From: Antrihabitans auranticaus
Lineage (GTDB): Bacteria > Actinomycetota > Actinomycetes > Mycobacteriales > Mycobacteriaceae
Reading direction: 5' to 3'
Assembly (NCBI RefSeq): GCF_016481275.1
Contig: NZ_JAEMNW010000004.1
Coordinates: 644,308-708,307, forward strand
Length of the DNA: 64,000 nucleotides
This document shows, piece by piece, positions 8,856 through 17,443 of the stretch. The translations under genes and the position numbers were made by a program. Positions within the stretch are counted from its first letter, which is position 1, and each line of letters opens with the position of its first letter. Under the pieces are notes generated by a model. That model did no database searches, was not told where the DNA came from, and was given only the letters and a program-made list of their open reading frames with translations.

Positions 8856-8909
8856 TTCTCGCCGAGAATCACCCGACTACTCAGTAGGGCAATCGATCAC
8901 GATGGAAGC

Positions 8910-9587
8910 ATGACGAAACATCATCCCGAACGTATGCCATCCGGCCTTGGGCATGGACGCGACTACCTACCCGCCGCGGGTCGCGATGCATTTCTACCGG
9001 GCTACGATCTGCTCACTCGGCTGGCCGGCATGCCCAAGGTGTACGAGAGGCTGATAGCTGAGGCGCAGTTGCACGACGGGCACCGCGTGCTCGAAGTTGG
9101 TTGCGGTACAGGCAATCTCACTGTGCGAGTCGCGAACGCAGGCCGCCGAGTGGAGGTTGTCGGTCTGGATCCGGACCCGAAGGCCCTGGCTCGGGCACAG
9201 CGAAAGGCAGCCGGACTGACCGGGATCCGTTTCGAGCACGGATTCGGTGAGGAAATGCCGTATGCCGACGGTTCGTTCGACCGTGTGCTGTCGTCGATGA
9301 TGTTTCATCACCTCGACGAGCAGGCGAAGGTTGCTGTTGCCGGCGAGGTCTTTCGGGTGCTGCGCCCGGGGAGCAGCCTTCACCTGGTGGACATCGGCGG
9401 CGAGATGACCTATTCGGACGGATTCGCAGCGCGGCGACACATGCGCGGCCATCACAGCAGCGGAAATCTCGGTGATTCAATCCCAAGGCTGTTGCAAGCC
9501 AACGGATTCGATTGCACCGTCGTAGCGTCCGAGCGGCACCGCCTGCTGGGCCGGCTCACCTATTACCGTGCCGTCCGAACTACCTGA
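8910..9587 (+). CDS. class I SAM-dependent methyltransferase
   Basis: 225 residues, ATG at 8910. SAM motif I is VLEVGCGTGNLT (about 54-65), an acidic GLDPDP ends strand 2, EMPYADGSFDRVLSSMMFHH is the Methyltransf_11 motif, and the LRPGSSLHLVDIGG motif III is present. Similar to UbiE-like small-molecule methyltransferases; acceptor unknown. Transcribed away from the AraC gene from a 54-base intergenic region. Confidence 0.85.
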   Translation: MTKHHPERMPSGLGHGRDYLPAAGRDAFLPGYDLLTRLAGMPKVYERLIAEAQLHDGHRVLEVGCGTGNLTVRVANAGRRVEVVGLDPDPKALARAQRKAAGLTGIRFEHGFGEEMPYADGSFDRVLSSMMFHHLDEQAKVAVAGEVFRVLRPGSSLHLVDIGGEMTYSDGFAARRHMRGHHSSGNLGDSIPRLLQANGFDCTVVASERHRLLGRLTYYRAVRTT

Positions 9588-9739
9588 TCTTGTTTGGGTG
9601 GCCCGACCGTGGGGTATCGGCCCGCCACCCGCAGGGCGGGTCGGTGTTAGCCCGAGGGTGGGTTTCCTGTCCTTCGCGGATCCCGAAGGGTAGGTACCAC
9701 GCCAGGCGGCGACTTGCCCCGACCGAGAAGAGGACAAAA
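9588..9739 (+). promoter_or_regulatory. structured leader upstream of DUF732 gene
   Basis: The 152 bases between the methyltransferase and the DUF732 gene contain two perfect short stems: CCCGCC/GGCGGG (9621-9626 with 9635-9640) and CCTTCG/CGAAGG (9671-9676 with 9684-9689). The first may end the methyltransferase transcript. I could not match the region to a known riboswitch. Confidence 0.3.
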
Positions 9740-10078
9740 ATGTTCACCAGCCCAATTCGCACCCGCGCAATCGCAGCGGTTTTCAGTCTGACAATTGCCG
9801 GCCTCGGCGCCGGTGTGATCGGCGGCGGAACGGCTCTGGCGGACGATGGCATCGCCGAGGCAGCGTTCCTCCAGGAGATCGGTATCAACAACGCGACGCT
9901 GCCGGGCAAGTCGTCCGCCGAGATGATCGCTGCGGGTTACGCGTCGTGCGCCGACCTCGCGGGCGGTGTCTCGGTGCTCGACGAAACAAGCTCGATCGAG
10001 CAGCTCTACCAGTTCGACCAGGGCACCCTCTTCCTGAGCGCGGCCACGACGAACCTGTGCCCGGGGTTTGCCGGCTGA
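9740..10078 (+). CDS. secreted DUF732 domain protein
   Basis: 112 residues; ATG with AGAAGAGGAC upstream. A signal peptide (basic start, hydrophobic core, cleavage near TALADDG) is followed by about 75 residues with the DUF732 pattern FLQEI..., AGYASCADLAGG and a final Cys (NLCPGF). The two Cys probably form one disulfide. DUF732 proteins are small exported proteins of mycobacteria and rhodococci of unknown function. Transcribed alone, with a structured 150-base leader. Confidence 0.85.
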   Translation: MFTSPIRTRAIAAVFSLTIAGLGAGVIGGGTALADDGIAEAAFLQEIGINNATLPGKSSAEMIAAGYASCADLAGGVSVLDETSSIEQLYQFDQGTLFLSAATTNLCPGFAG

Positions 10079-10132
10079 CCTCGCGGTACCAGTGCCGAGG
10101 AAGTGGAAAATTCGAAAAATCTGGGTAAGGGT

Positions 10133-10160
10133 TGTCGTATCTGGTTCGACGCGTTCGTGG
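10133..10160 (+). promoter_or_regulatory. putative ECF42 promoter of the DGPF-sigma operon
   Basis: TGTCGTATC (10133-10141) and CGTTCGTGG (10152-10160) recur with identical 19-base offset before the DUF6069 gene (11823-11850). ECF42 sigma factors are reported to use a -35 element beginning TGTCG, so these are probably the -35 and -10 regions of an autoregulated promoter. Confidence 0.6.
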
Positions 10161-10206
10161 AGAGGGTAGAGGCAGCCGACGGCCGCCACGATGAAAGGAA
10201 TCCGAG

Positions 10207-10554
10207 ATGGCCCAGTACATGCTTTCCGTGATCGTCGACCCCAGCGTTTACGACATGCCACTCGAGGAGGCACAGCCGCAGTTCGATGCCACGGGCCGGT
10301 TCAACGACGAGCTGAAGGCGGAGGGCTCCTGGGTGTTCGCCGGTGGTCTCGGGCGCGCCGATGAGGCAACCACGGTCGACAACACCGGCACGGAGGTGAT
10401 CGTCACCGACGGACCGTTCCTCGAAACCAAGGAACTACTCGGTGGATTCTGGGTCATCGAGGCCCCTGATCTCGATGCCGCACTGAAGATTGCGGCGAGG
10501 GCGTCGAAGGTCTGTGAGGCCAAAATCGAGATCCGGACCTACGACGGCGCATGA
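10207..10554 (+). CDS. YCII-related DGPF-domain protein
   Basis: 115 residues; ATG with GAAAGGAAT upstream. Contains the signature VTDGPFLETKELLGGFW (about 61-77) of the DGPF/YCII-related family, a small ferredoxin-like-fold protein encoded next to ECF42 sigma factors in many actinobacteria. Its biochemical role is not known. Its stop overlaps the sigma gene start by 4 bases (ATGA), so the two are translationally coupled. Confidence 0.88.
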   Translation: MAQYMLSVIVDPSVYDMPLEEAQPQFDATGRFNDELKAEGSWVFAGGLGRADEATTVDNTGTEVIVTDGPFLETKELLGGFWVIEAPDLDAALKIAARASKVCEAKIEIRTYDGA

Positions 10555-11804
10555 CCATAAACTCTCGCTCTGAATCCGAACGAATCGATCGGATCTATCG
10601 CGAAGAGTACGGCCGGGTGGTTGCCTCGCTCGCCCGACGCTTCGGCGATCTCGATATCGCCGAAGACGCGGCGGGCGAGGCCCTGCTCATCGCCATCGAG
10701 CGGTGGCCGGTCGACGGCATCCCACCCAACCCTGGTGGCTGGCTGACGACCACTGCGAGCCACCGCGCTATAGACAGGATTCGCCGCGAGTCCCTGCGCG
10801 ACACAAAGCATCAGGCAGCCATGATGATCGAAGATCCGACGCCCCACGAGCCGACCGGACTGGTCGAGGACGACCGCCTTCGGCTCGTATTCACCTGCTG
10901 CCACCCGGCTCTCGCGCCCGAAGCGCGCGTTGCTCTCACCTTACGTTTGCTCGGCGGGCTCACGGTCGAGGAAATCGCTCGCGCCTTCCTGGTTGCAGAA
11001 ACGACTATGGCGCAACGCATTACCCGCGCCAAGGCCAAAATCAAGTCCGCCCACATTCCGTTCCGAGTGCCCGACCGTGACGACGTCACCGATCGGCTGG
11101 CCGGTGTCCTGACGGTCATTTACCTCGTCTTCAACGAGGGCTATCTCGCCGGTGCCGGCGAGGATCCGATTCGTGCCGACCTGACCGCCGAGGCGATCCG
11201 GCTCGGTCGCATTATGCGGCAACTGTTGCCTGACGACGGCGAGGTCGCCGGCCTGCTCGCCCTCATGCTGCTGACCGATGCGCGCAGCGCCGCCCGCGTC
11301 AGAGGCGGGGAACTCGTAACGATCGACGAGCAGGACCGCGGTGGCTGGAACCGTGCTCTCATCTCCGAGGGTCATGCACTGGTGCGTGAATGCCTGGCAC
11401 GAGTGGCAGCACAGCGATCCCGACCCGGGCAATATCAGCTCTTGGCTGCGATCAACGCAGTCCACACCGACGCCCGGGACGCGCGCGACACCGACTGGAG
11501 TCAGGTCGTCGCGCTCTACGACCAGCTGTATGCGATCGCGCCGACCCCGATCGTGGCACTCAATCGGGCTGTCGCCCTTGCCGAACTGGACGGTCCGGAC
11601 GTTGCGCTGGCGATCATCGACAAGCTCGCCCTCGATCGGTACCACGCCTGGCACGCCGCGCGTGCCGACCTCCTGCGCAGGCTCGGGCACAGTACCGAGG
11701 CGCGGTCCGCATACGACGCCGCGATTGCGGCAACGCAGAATTCCGCCGAGCGCGCCTACCTGACGAGGCGGCGCGATCACCTGGTTGCGCGGGGCGGAAT
11801 CTGA
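10551..11804 (+). CDS. ECF sigma factor, ECF42 group (C-terminal TPR-like extension)
   Basis: 417 residues. Region 2 (YGRVVASLARRFGDLDIAEDA and WLTTTASHRAIDRIRRE) and region 4 (TLRLLGGLTVEEIARAFLVAETTMAQRITRAKAKI) fill the first half. The C-terminal 200 residues are an Ala-rich helical region with TPR-like repeats (PIVALNRAVALAELDGP), the mark of ECF42 proteins, which have no classical anti-sigma factor. Coupled to the DGPF gene. The promoter motif before that gene and before the DUF6069 gene suggests it drives its own operon and that gene. Confidence 0.9.
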   Translation: MTINSRSESERIDRIYREEYGRVVASLARRFGDLDIAEDAAGEALLIAIERWPVDGIPPNPGGWLTTTASHRAIDRIRRESLRDTKHQAAMMIEDPTPHEPTGLVEDDRLRLVFTCCHPALAPEARVALTLRLLGGLTVEEIARAFLVAETTMAQRITRAKAKIKSAHIPFRVPDRDDVTDRLAGVLTVIYLVFNEGYLAGAGEDPIRADLTAEAIRLGRIMRQLLPDDGEVAGLLALMLLTDARSAARVRGGELVTIDEQDRGGWNRALISEGHALVRECLARVAAQRSRPGQYQLLAAINAVHTDARDARDTDWSQVVALYDQLYAIAPTPIVALNRAVALAELDGPDVALAIIDKLALDRYHAWHAARADLLRRLGHSTEARSAYDAAIAATQNSAERAYLTRRRDHLVARGGI

Positions 11805-11822
11805 AAAAAGTTTCCGAGGACC

Positions 11823-11850
11823 TGTCGTATCCGGTCGGCCCCGTTCGTGG
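11823..11850 (+). promoter_or_regulatory. putative ECF42 promoter of the DUF6069 gene
   Basis: TGTCGTATC and CGTTCGTGG at the same spacing as in 10133-10160; the bases between are not conserved apart from GGT. It lies 49 bases before the DUF6069 start. Confidence 0.6.
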
Positions 11851-11898
11851 CACTTATGAGAGGCAGCAACGGGCCGCCGAACCACACAGGAGATCGAC

Positions 11899-12330
11899 AT
11901 GACCACCACCGCTCACACCACGTCCACCGCCCGCACCAGCGCCGCTGCAGCCGCCGCATTCTGGCGTCCCGCCGCACTCGCGGCAGTCGGAGCCGCTGCG
12001 GCGACGACGGCGGTGGCAGCCGTCGCCCATGCTGCCGGCGTTTCCCTCGCGATCGAAGGCGAGCCGATTCCCCTCGCCGGTTTCGCGCAGCTGACCCTGA
12101 TCTTCTCCATCATCGGCATCGTTCTCGCCGCCGGGCTGCGCCGATGGGCGGGAAATCCGCGCGTCGCTTTTGTGCGGACCACGGTCGCACTGACGGCCTT
12201 GTCGCTGGTCCCCGATGCGATCATCGATGCGTCGGTCGACACCAAGCTCACCCTGATGCTCACACATGTCGTGGCTGCCGTGATCGTGATCCCCGTGATC
12301 GCTTCGCGTCTCGTGCCCCGTCGCGGCTGA
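11899..12330 (+). CDS. DUF6069 family membrane protein
   Basis: 143 residues; ATG with AGGAGATCGAC upstream. After a Thr/Ala-rich N-terminus there are about four hydrophobic segments (starts near 22, 60, 92 and 117) with the conserved polar stretch DAIIDAS between helices three and four. This is the size and topology of DUF6069 proteins, membrane proteins of unknown function in actinobacteria. It sits 94 bases after the sigma gene behind a copy of the sigma operon's promoter, so it is probably part of the ECF42 regulon. Confidence 0.8.
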   Translation: MTTTAHTTSTARTSAAAAAAFWRPAALAAVGAAAATTAVAAVAHAAGVSLAIEGEPIPLAGFAQLTLIFSIIGIVLAAGLRRWAGNPRVAFVRTTVALTALSLVPDAIIDASVDTKLTLMLTHVVAAVIVIPVIASRLVPRRG

Positions 12331-12363
12331 CGGAAATACGGTTCGACCGGCAGGTCATCGGGT

Positions 12364-12639
12364 ATGCCAGTCCTGTAACTGCCTACAGGGCTGGCAAACT
12401 GCGCGGACCACGGCGCCGCCGGCTATCTCGCGAACGGCAGGACGGTCTACTGCACACAGGTCGCGCGGACCTGCACCGACGTGTGCCGACTGACAAACGA
12501 ATCCTTCGTGCCGAACTACCAACGATGCGGAGTGCGCTGCGGGGAGCCTCCGACATCCGGCGATAATCAGTCCGGCCTGTACGACTGCTTCAATTCCGGT
12601 GCCCCATATCAGGATTGCGTCGCCGCAATGCCCCGCTAG
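12364..12639 (+). pseudogene. Cys-rich ORF with early in-frame stop (possible gene remnant)
   Basis: This 333-base gap has no intact gene, but frame 12364 reads ATG CCA GTC CTG TAA and then stays open for 86 codons to TAG 12637. The open part encodes a Cys-rich sequence including YCTQVARTCTDVC, YQRCGVRCGE and YDCFNSGAPYQDC, with about nine Cys in a regular pattern, unlike random high-GC frames. There is no ATG or GTG start at the front of the open part. It looks like a decayed or frameshifted small secreted protein; a real protein with an unrecognised start is possible. Confidence 0.35.
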
Positions 12640-12663
12640 CTCGGGTCGCGTCCAGTTGCGACG

Positions 12664-13431
12664 TCAGGCCTTGCGGGCTCCGACGTAGGCGTCCGCCCAC
12701 GCGCCGATGATGCGGCCGGCCCGCTGCGCCTGACCGGGGCGGGTGAGGAAATGCTCGGAACCTTCGAGGGAGACGAAACTCCGCGGGTGACGTGCGGTGC
12801 GAAAGATCTCGCTCGCATTCTCGATCCCGACGGTGTTGTCCGTCGGCGAGTGCAGAACCAGCAGGGGCAGTTTCAGCGCACGGATCTTCTCCTGCAGTCG
12901 TGCGTTCCGGACGTCCTCGACAAAGGCCTTCTTAAGGGTGAGCGTTCGCCCGCCGACCATCCATTCGGCGCTGCCCTCCGAGAGGACGCGGTCGACAACG
13001 GCGTCGTATTGCTTCTCGGCATGTGCTGGATCGACAGGTGCGCCAACGGTGACGACCGCGCGGACACCGGGTGATTGCCGTGCCGCAGCAATCACTGCAG
13101 CGCCGCCGAACGAGTGACCGATCAAGATGTCGGCAGCCGTCCCACGTTCGGTCATGAACTCGCAGGCGCGCACTATGTCGTCGACCTTGACGGTGAACGA
13201 ACCGTCACCCCAGTCGCCTTCTGAATCGGCGAGGCCGAGAGCGTCGAAGCGAAGCATGCCAATTCCGTCGGCCGCCAACTGTTTACAGATTCGTGCGGAC
13301 GCGGGGGAGTCCTTGCCGAGGGTGAATCCATGGGCGAAGACACCCCAGCCGCGTATCTTGCCGGATGGTCGATCGATGATTCCGGCGAGTTGCGGTCCTG
13401 TGGAGCTGGGAAATGTGACGCGTTCAGCCAT
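12664..13431 (-). CDS. alpha/beta hydrolase (the fold found N-terminal in OsmC fusions)
   Basis: 255 residues. GVFAHGFTLGKDSPASARICKQLA near 30-53 and FDALGLADSEGDW are typical of the hydrolase domain that in many bacteria is fused to an OsmC domain; here the protein stops after the hydrolase. The nucleophile is in IGHSFGGAAV, the acid in HSPTDNTVG, and the His in GSEHFL. Substrate unknown. Monocistronic, converging on the remnant at 12364-12639. Confidence 0.85.
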   Translation of the reverse strand: MAERVTFPSSTGPQLAGIIDRPSGKIRGWGVFAHGFTLGKDSPASARICKQLAADGIGMLRFDALGLADSEGDWGDGSFTVKVDDIVRACEFMTERGTAADILIGHSFGGAAVIAAARQSPGVRAVVTVGAPVDPAHAEKQYDAVVDRVLSEGSAEWMVGGRTLTLKKAFVEDVRNARLQEKIRALKLPLLVLHSPTDNTVGIENASEIFRTARHPRSFVSLEGSEHFLTRPGQAQRAGRIIGAWADAYVGARKA

Positions 13432-13647
13432 CCACGATTTGTATCACTCCAACCGCGTGAGTAATCCCGTTGTGAAGATCGGCCGAAAATTTTCGAGTAC
13501 TGTCCGTGCCGGTTGCAGACGAATTCGCGTTCGCCTGGGCTTGATTCTTGCCGGGCTCGCGGGACATCGGGCGCACGGACCGTAGCTGAATCGGCCACCT
13601 TGTGGTACGCCGAGAAGCACGAGTACGTCTTCCGAAGGGAAGTGTGT

Positions 13648-14517
13648 ATGTGTCGCCTGTTCGGTATGTCGGCCGCGCCGCAGCGAGTGCACGCAACATT
13701 CTGGCTTTTGGAAGCGCCGGACAGTTTGGCGCAGCAGAGCCGGCTCGAGCCCGACGGCACCGGGTTGGGAATATTCGCCGCCGACGGATCGCCGCTGGTG
13801 GAAAAGGAGCCCATCGCGGCGTATCAGGACGCCGAGTTCGCCCGTGAAGCCAAGGAACGCGAATCGGTCACGTTCATCGCACACATTCGATACGCGTCCA
13901 CCGGCGGCTTGCTGCCGCGAAATACGCATCCCTTCGAGCAGAAAGGTCGTTTGTTTGCGCACAACGGAGTCGTCGAGGGTCTCGATGATTTGGTAGAAGA
14001 ACTCGGCGAATACCGAGACCTAGTCGTCGGTGACACCGACTCCGAGCGTGTCTTCGCGCTGATCACCAAACGTACGGACCTCCATAGCGGAGACGTCGCC
14101 GCAGGTATTGCCGATGCGGTGCAATGGCTTTCGCAAAATGTGCCGATCTACGCGGTCAATCTGGTGCTGACGACGCCTACCGACCTGTGGGCGCTCCGCT
14201 ACCCGGACACGCACCCGCTGTACGTGCTCGAGCGGAGCGCGGGCGGACCGCACGGTGGACGCCACCTCGACCATGCCAGCACCGCTGGTCGAGTCCGCGC
14301 GCGCAGTGGCGCGTTGGCCGAATACCCAGCTGTGATCGTCGCCAGCGAACGAATGGACGAAGATCCAGGCTGGCGCCCGCTTACCTCCGGTGAATTACTG
14401 CACGTCGATGGCGGGCTCAACGTCGACTCGCGCGTCGTTCTCCCTGACGCGCCGCGGTTCCCGCTTACCCTCGATCAATTGACCGCAGGCGCGGCCGCAT
14501 CGCAAGCCGCGAAGTAG
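13648..14517 (+). CDS. class II glutamine amidotransferase (YafJ/EgtC-like)
   Basis: 289 residues. The start is fixed by the catalytic residue: ATG TGT at 13648 gives MCRLFGM, with Cys2 as the N-terminal nucleophile after Met removal; AAGGGA lies upstream. Also seen are HIRYAST (about 75-81), THPFEQ, and FAHNGVVEGL (glutamine-binding His-Asn-Gly). Length and motifs fit stand-alone Ntn-hydrolase amidotransferases such as YafJ and, more loosely, ergothioneine-pathway EgtC; no egt genes are nearby, so the reaction is unassigned. Converges on the PoxB-like gene with a 6-base gap. Confidence 0.88.
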   Translation: MCRLFGMSAAPQRVHATFWLLEAPDSLAQQSRLEPDGTGLGIFAADGSPLVEKEPIAAYQDAEFAREAKERESVTFIAHIRYASTGGLLPRNTHPFEQKGRLFAHNGVVEGLDDLVEELGEYRDLVVGDTDSERVFALITKRTDLHSGDVAAGIADAVQWLSQNVPIYAVNLVLTTPTDLWALRYPDTHPLYVLERSAGGPHGGRHLDHASTAGRVRARSGALAEYPAVIVASERMDEDPGWRPLTSGELLHVDGGLNVDSRVVLPDAPRFPLTLDQLTAGAAASQAAK

Positions 14518-14523
14518 AGCGGC

Positions 14524-16302
14524 TCATTTTTGCCGGAGGTTGATCTGCGACGCGCGCGGAATGTTGCGCAGGTTAGATTTGGCCATCTGCACCGCTTCGC
14601 CCATGCCGCCGTTCATGACGATCTTCGAGATCGCGAGTGCGAAACCCTTGACCTGCTCGCCTGAGATCGTCGGCGGCAGTGACAGGGCGAGCGGATCGGT
14701 GACGACGTCGACCAGCGCCGGACCCTCGTGCGCCAACGCTTCTCGCAAACCCGACTCGATGTCGGCGGGATCTTCGATCCGTCGGCCCGATATGCCGAGC
14801 GCGGTTGCCACCGCGGCGTAGTCGACGGCGGGTACGTCGACGCCGAAGTCTTTCAAGCCGTCGACGAGCATCTCGAGCTTGACCATGCCGAGCGTCGAAT
14901 TATTGAACACGACAATCTTCACCGGAAGGCGATACATCGCAACCGTGACCAACTCGCCGAGCAGCATGGACAACCCGCCGTCACCGGATACCGAAATGAC
15001 CTGCCGACCGGGCTGCGCTGTTTGCGCGCCGATCGCGTGTGGCAAGGCGTTGGCCATCGAACCGTGTAGCGCCGAAGACACGAATCGTCGTAACCCGTTC
15101 GGGTTGAGGTACCGCGCAGTCCATACGTTGCACATGCCTGTATCGGAGGTGAAGATCGCGTCGTCGGCTGCGAGATCGTCGAGGATCGAGGCCACGTACT
15201 CGGGGTGAATGGGCCGTCGTTGTTTGACGGGTGTCGTATATGCGCCAACAACTTTCGTCATCAGCTTGCGGTGCAACTCGAGATTGCGCTCGAGGAAAGT
15301 CCGGTCGGATTTGCGCTGTACGAGCGGCGCCAATGCGGCGAGTGTTGCCCGTACGTCGCCGTGGACGGCGAGGTCGACGCTGGTGCGACGGCCGAATTTT
15401 TCTGCGGCAATGTCGATCTGGGCAGTTTTGACGTTGTGGGGGAGGAATTGGTCATAGGGGAAGTCGGTGCCGACGAGCAGAAGCAGATCGGTGTCGTGGA
15501 TGCCGGCGTTTGCAGCGCCGTAGCCGAGCAGGCCGGTCATCCCGACGTCGAGCGGGTTGTCGTACTGGATCCATTCCTTCCCGCGTAGCGAATGCCCGAT
15601 CGGCGCAGCGACGGTGTCGGCGAATGCAATGAGTTCGTCGTGCGCGCCGCGCACCCCTGCGCCTGCGAAGACCGCGACTCGGCTTGCCTGGTTTATCGCG
15701 TCGGCGAGCGCGCGGATATCGGATTCGGCGGGCTGAAGGGTCGGCTGCGCCGTGCGAACCGCCCTCGGCGCCGGCACTGACGCACGCATCGCGGCAATGT
15801 CACCGGGCAGCGTGATGACCGAAACCCCCATGCGGGCAACGGCATGCTGAATCGCGCTGTGCACGACGCGCGGCGACTGCTCAGGTGTGCTGATCAGCTC
15901 CGCGTAGTGCGAGCACTCCACGAACAGTCGGTCCGGGTGAGTTTCCTGAAAGTACGACGTGCCGATCTGCGAGCTCGGAATGTGCGACGCAATCGCGAGA
16001 ACCGGTGCACCCGAACGATGTGCGTCATAGAGGCCGTTGATGAGGTGCAGGTTTCCCGGACCGCACGACCCGGCGCAGACAGCGAGCTCGCCAGTGATCT
16101 GCGCGTCGGCGGCCGCTGCGAACGCAGCAGCTTCCTCGTGTCGCACATGAATCCAGTCGATTCCGCCCTGGGCGGCTCCACCGGTTTTGCGGACGGCGTC
16201 GACGATGGGGTTGAGACTGTCGCCAACGATTCCGTAGATCCGTTTGACACCGGTGTCCCGCAGCTGCTCGACGAGTTGCTCTGCCACCGTTTGCGCTGCC
16301 AT
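14524..16302 (-). CDS. poxB: ThDP-dependent pyruvate oxidase/dehydrogenase (PoxB-like)
   Basis: 592 residues from ATG 16302 (GAGG 9 bases upstream). Three-domain ThDP enzyme: N-terminal VGDSLNPIVDAV and WIHVRHEEAAAFAA with the catalytic Glu, a central FAD/acetolactate-type domain, and C-terminal VSGDGGLSMLLGE followed by FNNSTLGMVKLE, the ThDP-Mg binding motif. Length and motifs fit pyruvate:quinone dehydrogenase, which decarboxylates pyruvate to acetate at the membrane; a related phosphate-using pyruvate oxidase cannot be excluded. Monocistronic. Confidence 0.85.
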   Translation of the reverse strand: MAAQTVAEQLVEQLRDTGVKRIYGIVGDSLNPIVDAVRKTGGAAQGGIDWIHVRHEEAAAFAAAADAQITGELAVCAGSCGPGNLHLINGLYDAHRSGAPVLAIASHIPSSQIGTSYFQETHPDRLFVECSHYAELISTPEQSPRVVHSAIQHAVARMGVSVITLPGDIAAMRASVPAPRAVRTAQPTLQPAESDIRALADAINQASRVAVFAGAGVRGAHDELIAFADTVAAPIGHSLRGKEWIQYDNPLDVGMTGLLGYGAANAGIHDTDLLLLVGTDFPYDQFLPHNVKTAQIDIAAEKFGRRTSVDLAVHGDVRATLAALAPLVQRKSDRTFLERNLELHRKLMTKVVGAYTTPVKQRRPIHPEYVASILDDLAADDAIFTSDTGMCNVWTARYLNPNGLRRFVSSALHGSMANALPHAIGAQTAQPGRQVISVSGDGGLSMLLGELVTVAMYRLPVKIVVFNNSTLGMVKLEMLVDGLKDFGVDVPAVDYAAVATALGISGRRIEDPADIESGLREALAHEGPALVDVVTDPLALSLPPTISGEQVKGFALAISKIVMNGGMGEAVQMAKSNLRNIPRASQINLRQK

Positions 16303-16401
16303 CGGAACCACCTCTTCGAGACGACGACTATTGCCGCACGGTAACACCCGAGGGTTCGGTTGGTAGGGCGAAAGGCGTTGGAGTTTCCCCTGAATAGGTG
16401 C

Positions 16402-17352
16402 TCAGCGGACCGGGTCGGCGGCTCCGGCGAAGGCGGGCGTCTGCGAAGTCGAATCATCCTTCGGGAGGAATCGATGGATCAAGCCGAATGCGGTCGCGTA
16501 GGTGGTCGGGAAGTGGCGCTTCAGGTGCCAGACCACGGTGGCGTCCAGTTGCGGCACGACGTAGAGCTGCCCTCTGTCGTTGGCGTCGAGGGTTGTCCTG
16601 GCAACTGTATCTGCGGAAAACCCCGTCCAGCGCATGAGAAACTCTCCGAGCCCGGCCGACGGCCCACTGATTCGGGTCGAGTCGAGAATGTTGGTTTTCA
16701 CGAAGGTCGGGCACAACACGGTGACCGATACGCCGCTCCCACTGAGTTCGGCGGCCATGGTCTCCGACAGTGACATGACCCCGGCCTTCGAGACGTTGTA
16801 TGCGCCCATCCCAGGCGCGGCAGCGAAGCCGGCCGCGGAGGCGACATTGATGATCCCGGTTCGGCGATCTTGTGCGCGAAGCTGTTTCGTGAAGAGCTCA
16901 CAGCCGTGGACGACACCCCAGAGGTTGATCCCGAGTGTCCACTCCCAGTCGTCGAGTCCGATGTCGCCGACCTCTTTCCCACCGATCCCGACGCCGGCGT
17001 TGTTGATCACCAGGGTCGGTGGTCCGCCGAAGATCAGCTCCGTGTGCATTGCCAGGCTTTCGACGTCTTTCCGGTTGGAGACGTCACACAGGACTGCGTG
17101 CGCCTTGCCGGGGTGCGAACGGGCGATCAGTCTGACGGTGTCGTCGGCGCGGTTCTTGTCGATGTCCGCGCAGATAACTTCGCCGCCTCGTTTGGCGAGT
17201 TCGATTGCGAATGCACGGCCGATTCCACTGCCGGCGCCGGTGACTACGGCACGGGCATTCCGGGAGGGGCCGGGAGCGAAGCAGTGTCTCGAGTCCGAAC
17301 ATGGGTCAGCCCACCTGTTTCTGTGTAGTCGATCGCACACAGCGTCCGCCAT
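16402..17352 (-). CDS. short-chain dehydrogenase/reductase (N-terminus uncertain)
   Basis: 316 residues from ATG 17352. Rossmann motif AVVTGAGSGIGRAFA, NNAG, active-site Ser in NVASAAG and YNVSK (YxxxK) are all present, so the enzyme is a complete classical SDR. The start is doubtful: ATG 17352 touches the operator at 17354 and has no ribosome site, and the first 38 residues look unlike protein. Another frame offers ATG 17302 (MFGLETLLRSRP), which would join the SDR frame in step if one base of the run at 17266-17269 were absent. Divergent from the ferritin-like/monooxygenase operon and shares its operator region. Confidence 0.82.
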   Translation of the reverse strand: MADAVCDRLHRNRWADPCSDSRHCFAPGPSRNARAVVTGAGSGIGRAFAIELAKRGGEVICADIDKNRADDTVRLIARSHPGKAHAVLCDVSNRKDVESLAMHTELIFGGPPTLVINNAGVGIGGKEVGDIGLDDWEWTLGINLWGVVHGCELFTKQLRAQDRRTGIINVASAAGFAAAPGMGAYNVSKAGVMSLSETMAAELSGSGVSVTVLCPTFVKTNILDSTRISGPSAGLGEFLMRWTGFSADTVARTTLDANDRGQLYVVPQLDATVVWHLKRHFPTTYATAFGLIHRFLPKDDSTSQTPAFAGAADPVR

Positions 17353-17353
17353 G

Positions 17354-17443
17354 ACTGTGCCAGTTGTCAATGGCGTGATCGCGCTGCGCCGGCACGAGAG
17401 CCCGTCGCGGCGCGGCAACCACGCCATTGACAACTGGCACAGT
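17354..17443. promoter_or_regulatory. 24-bp perfect inverted repeat with two operators (SDR / ferritin-like promoter)
   Basis: Positions 17354-17377 and 17420-17443 are exact reverse complements. Each arm carries the 11-base dyad ACTGGCACAGT (17433-17443; ACTGTGCCAGT at 17354-17364) next to CCATTGACA. The same dyad occurs before the MerR gene (20099-20109). The pair lies in the divergent promoter region and probably binds the MerR-type product. Confidence 0.65.

Noticed and set aside
16402..17433. Longer SDR reading starting at 17433
   Set aside because: Would translate through the whole 24-bp inverted repeat and operators; the extra residues have no family match.
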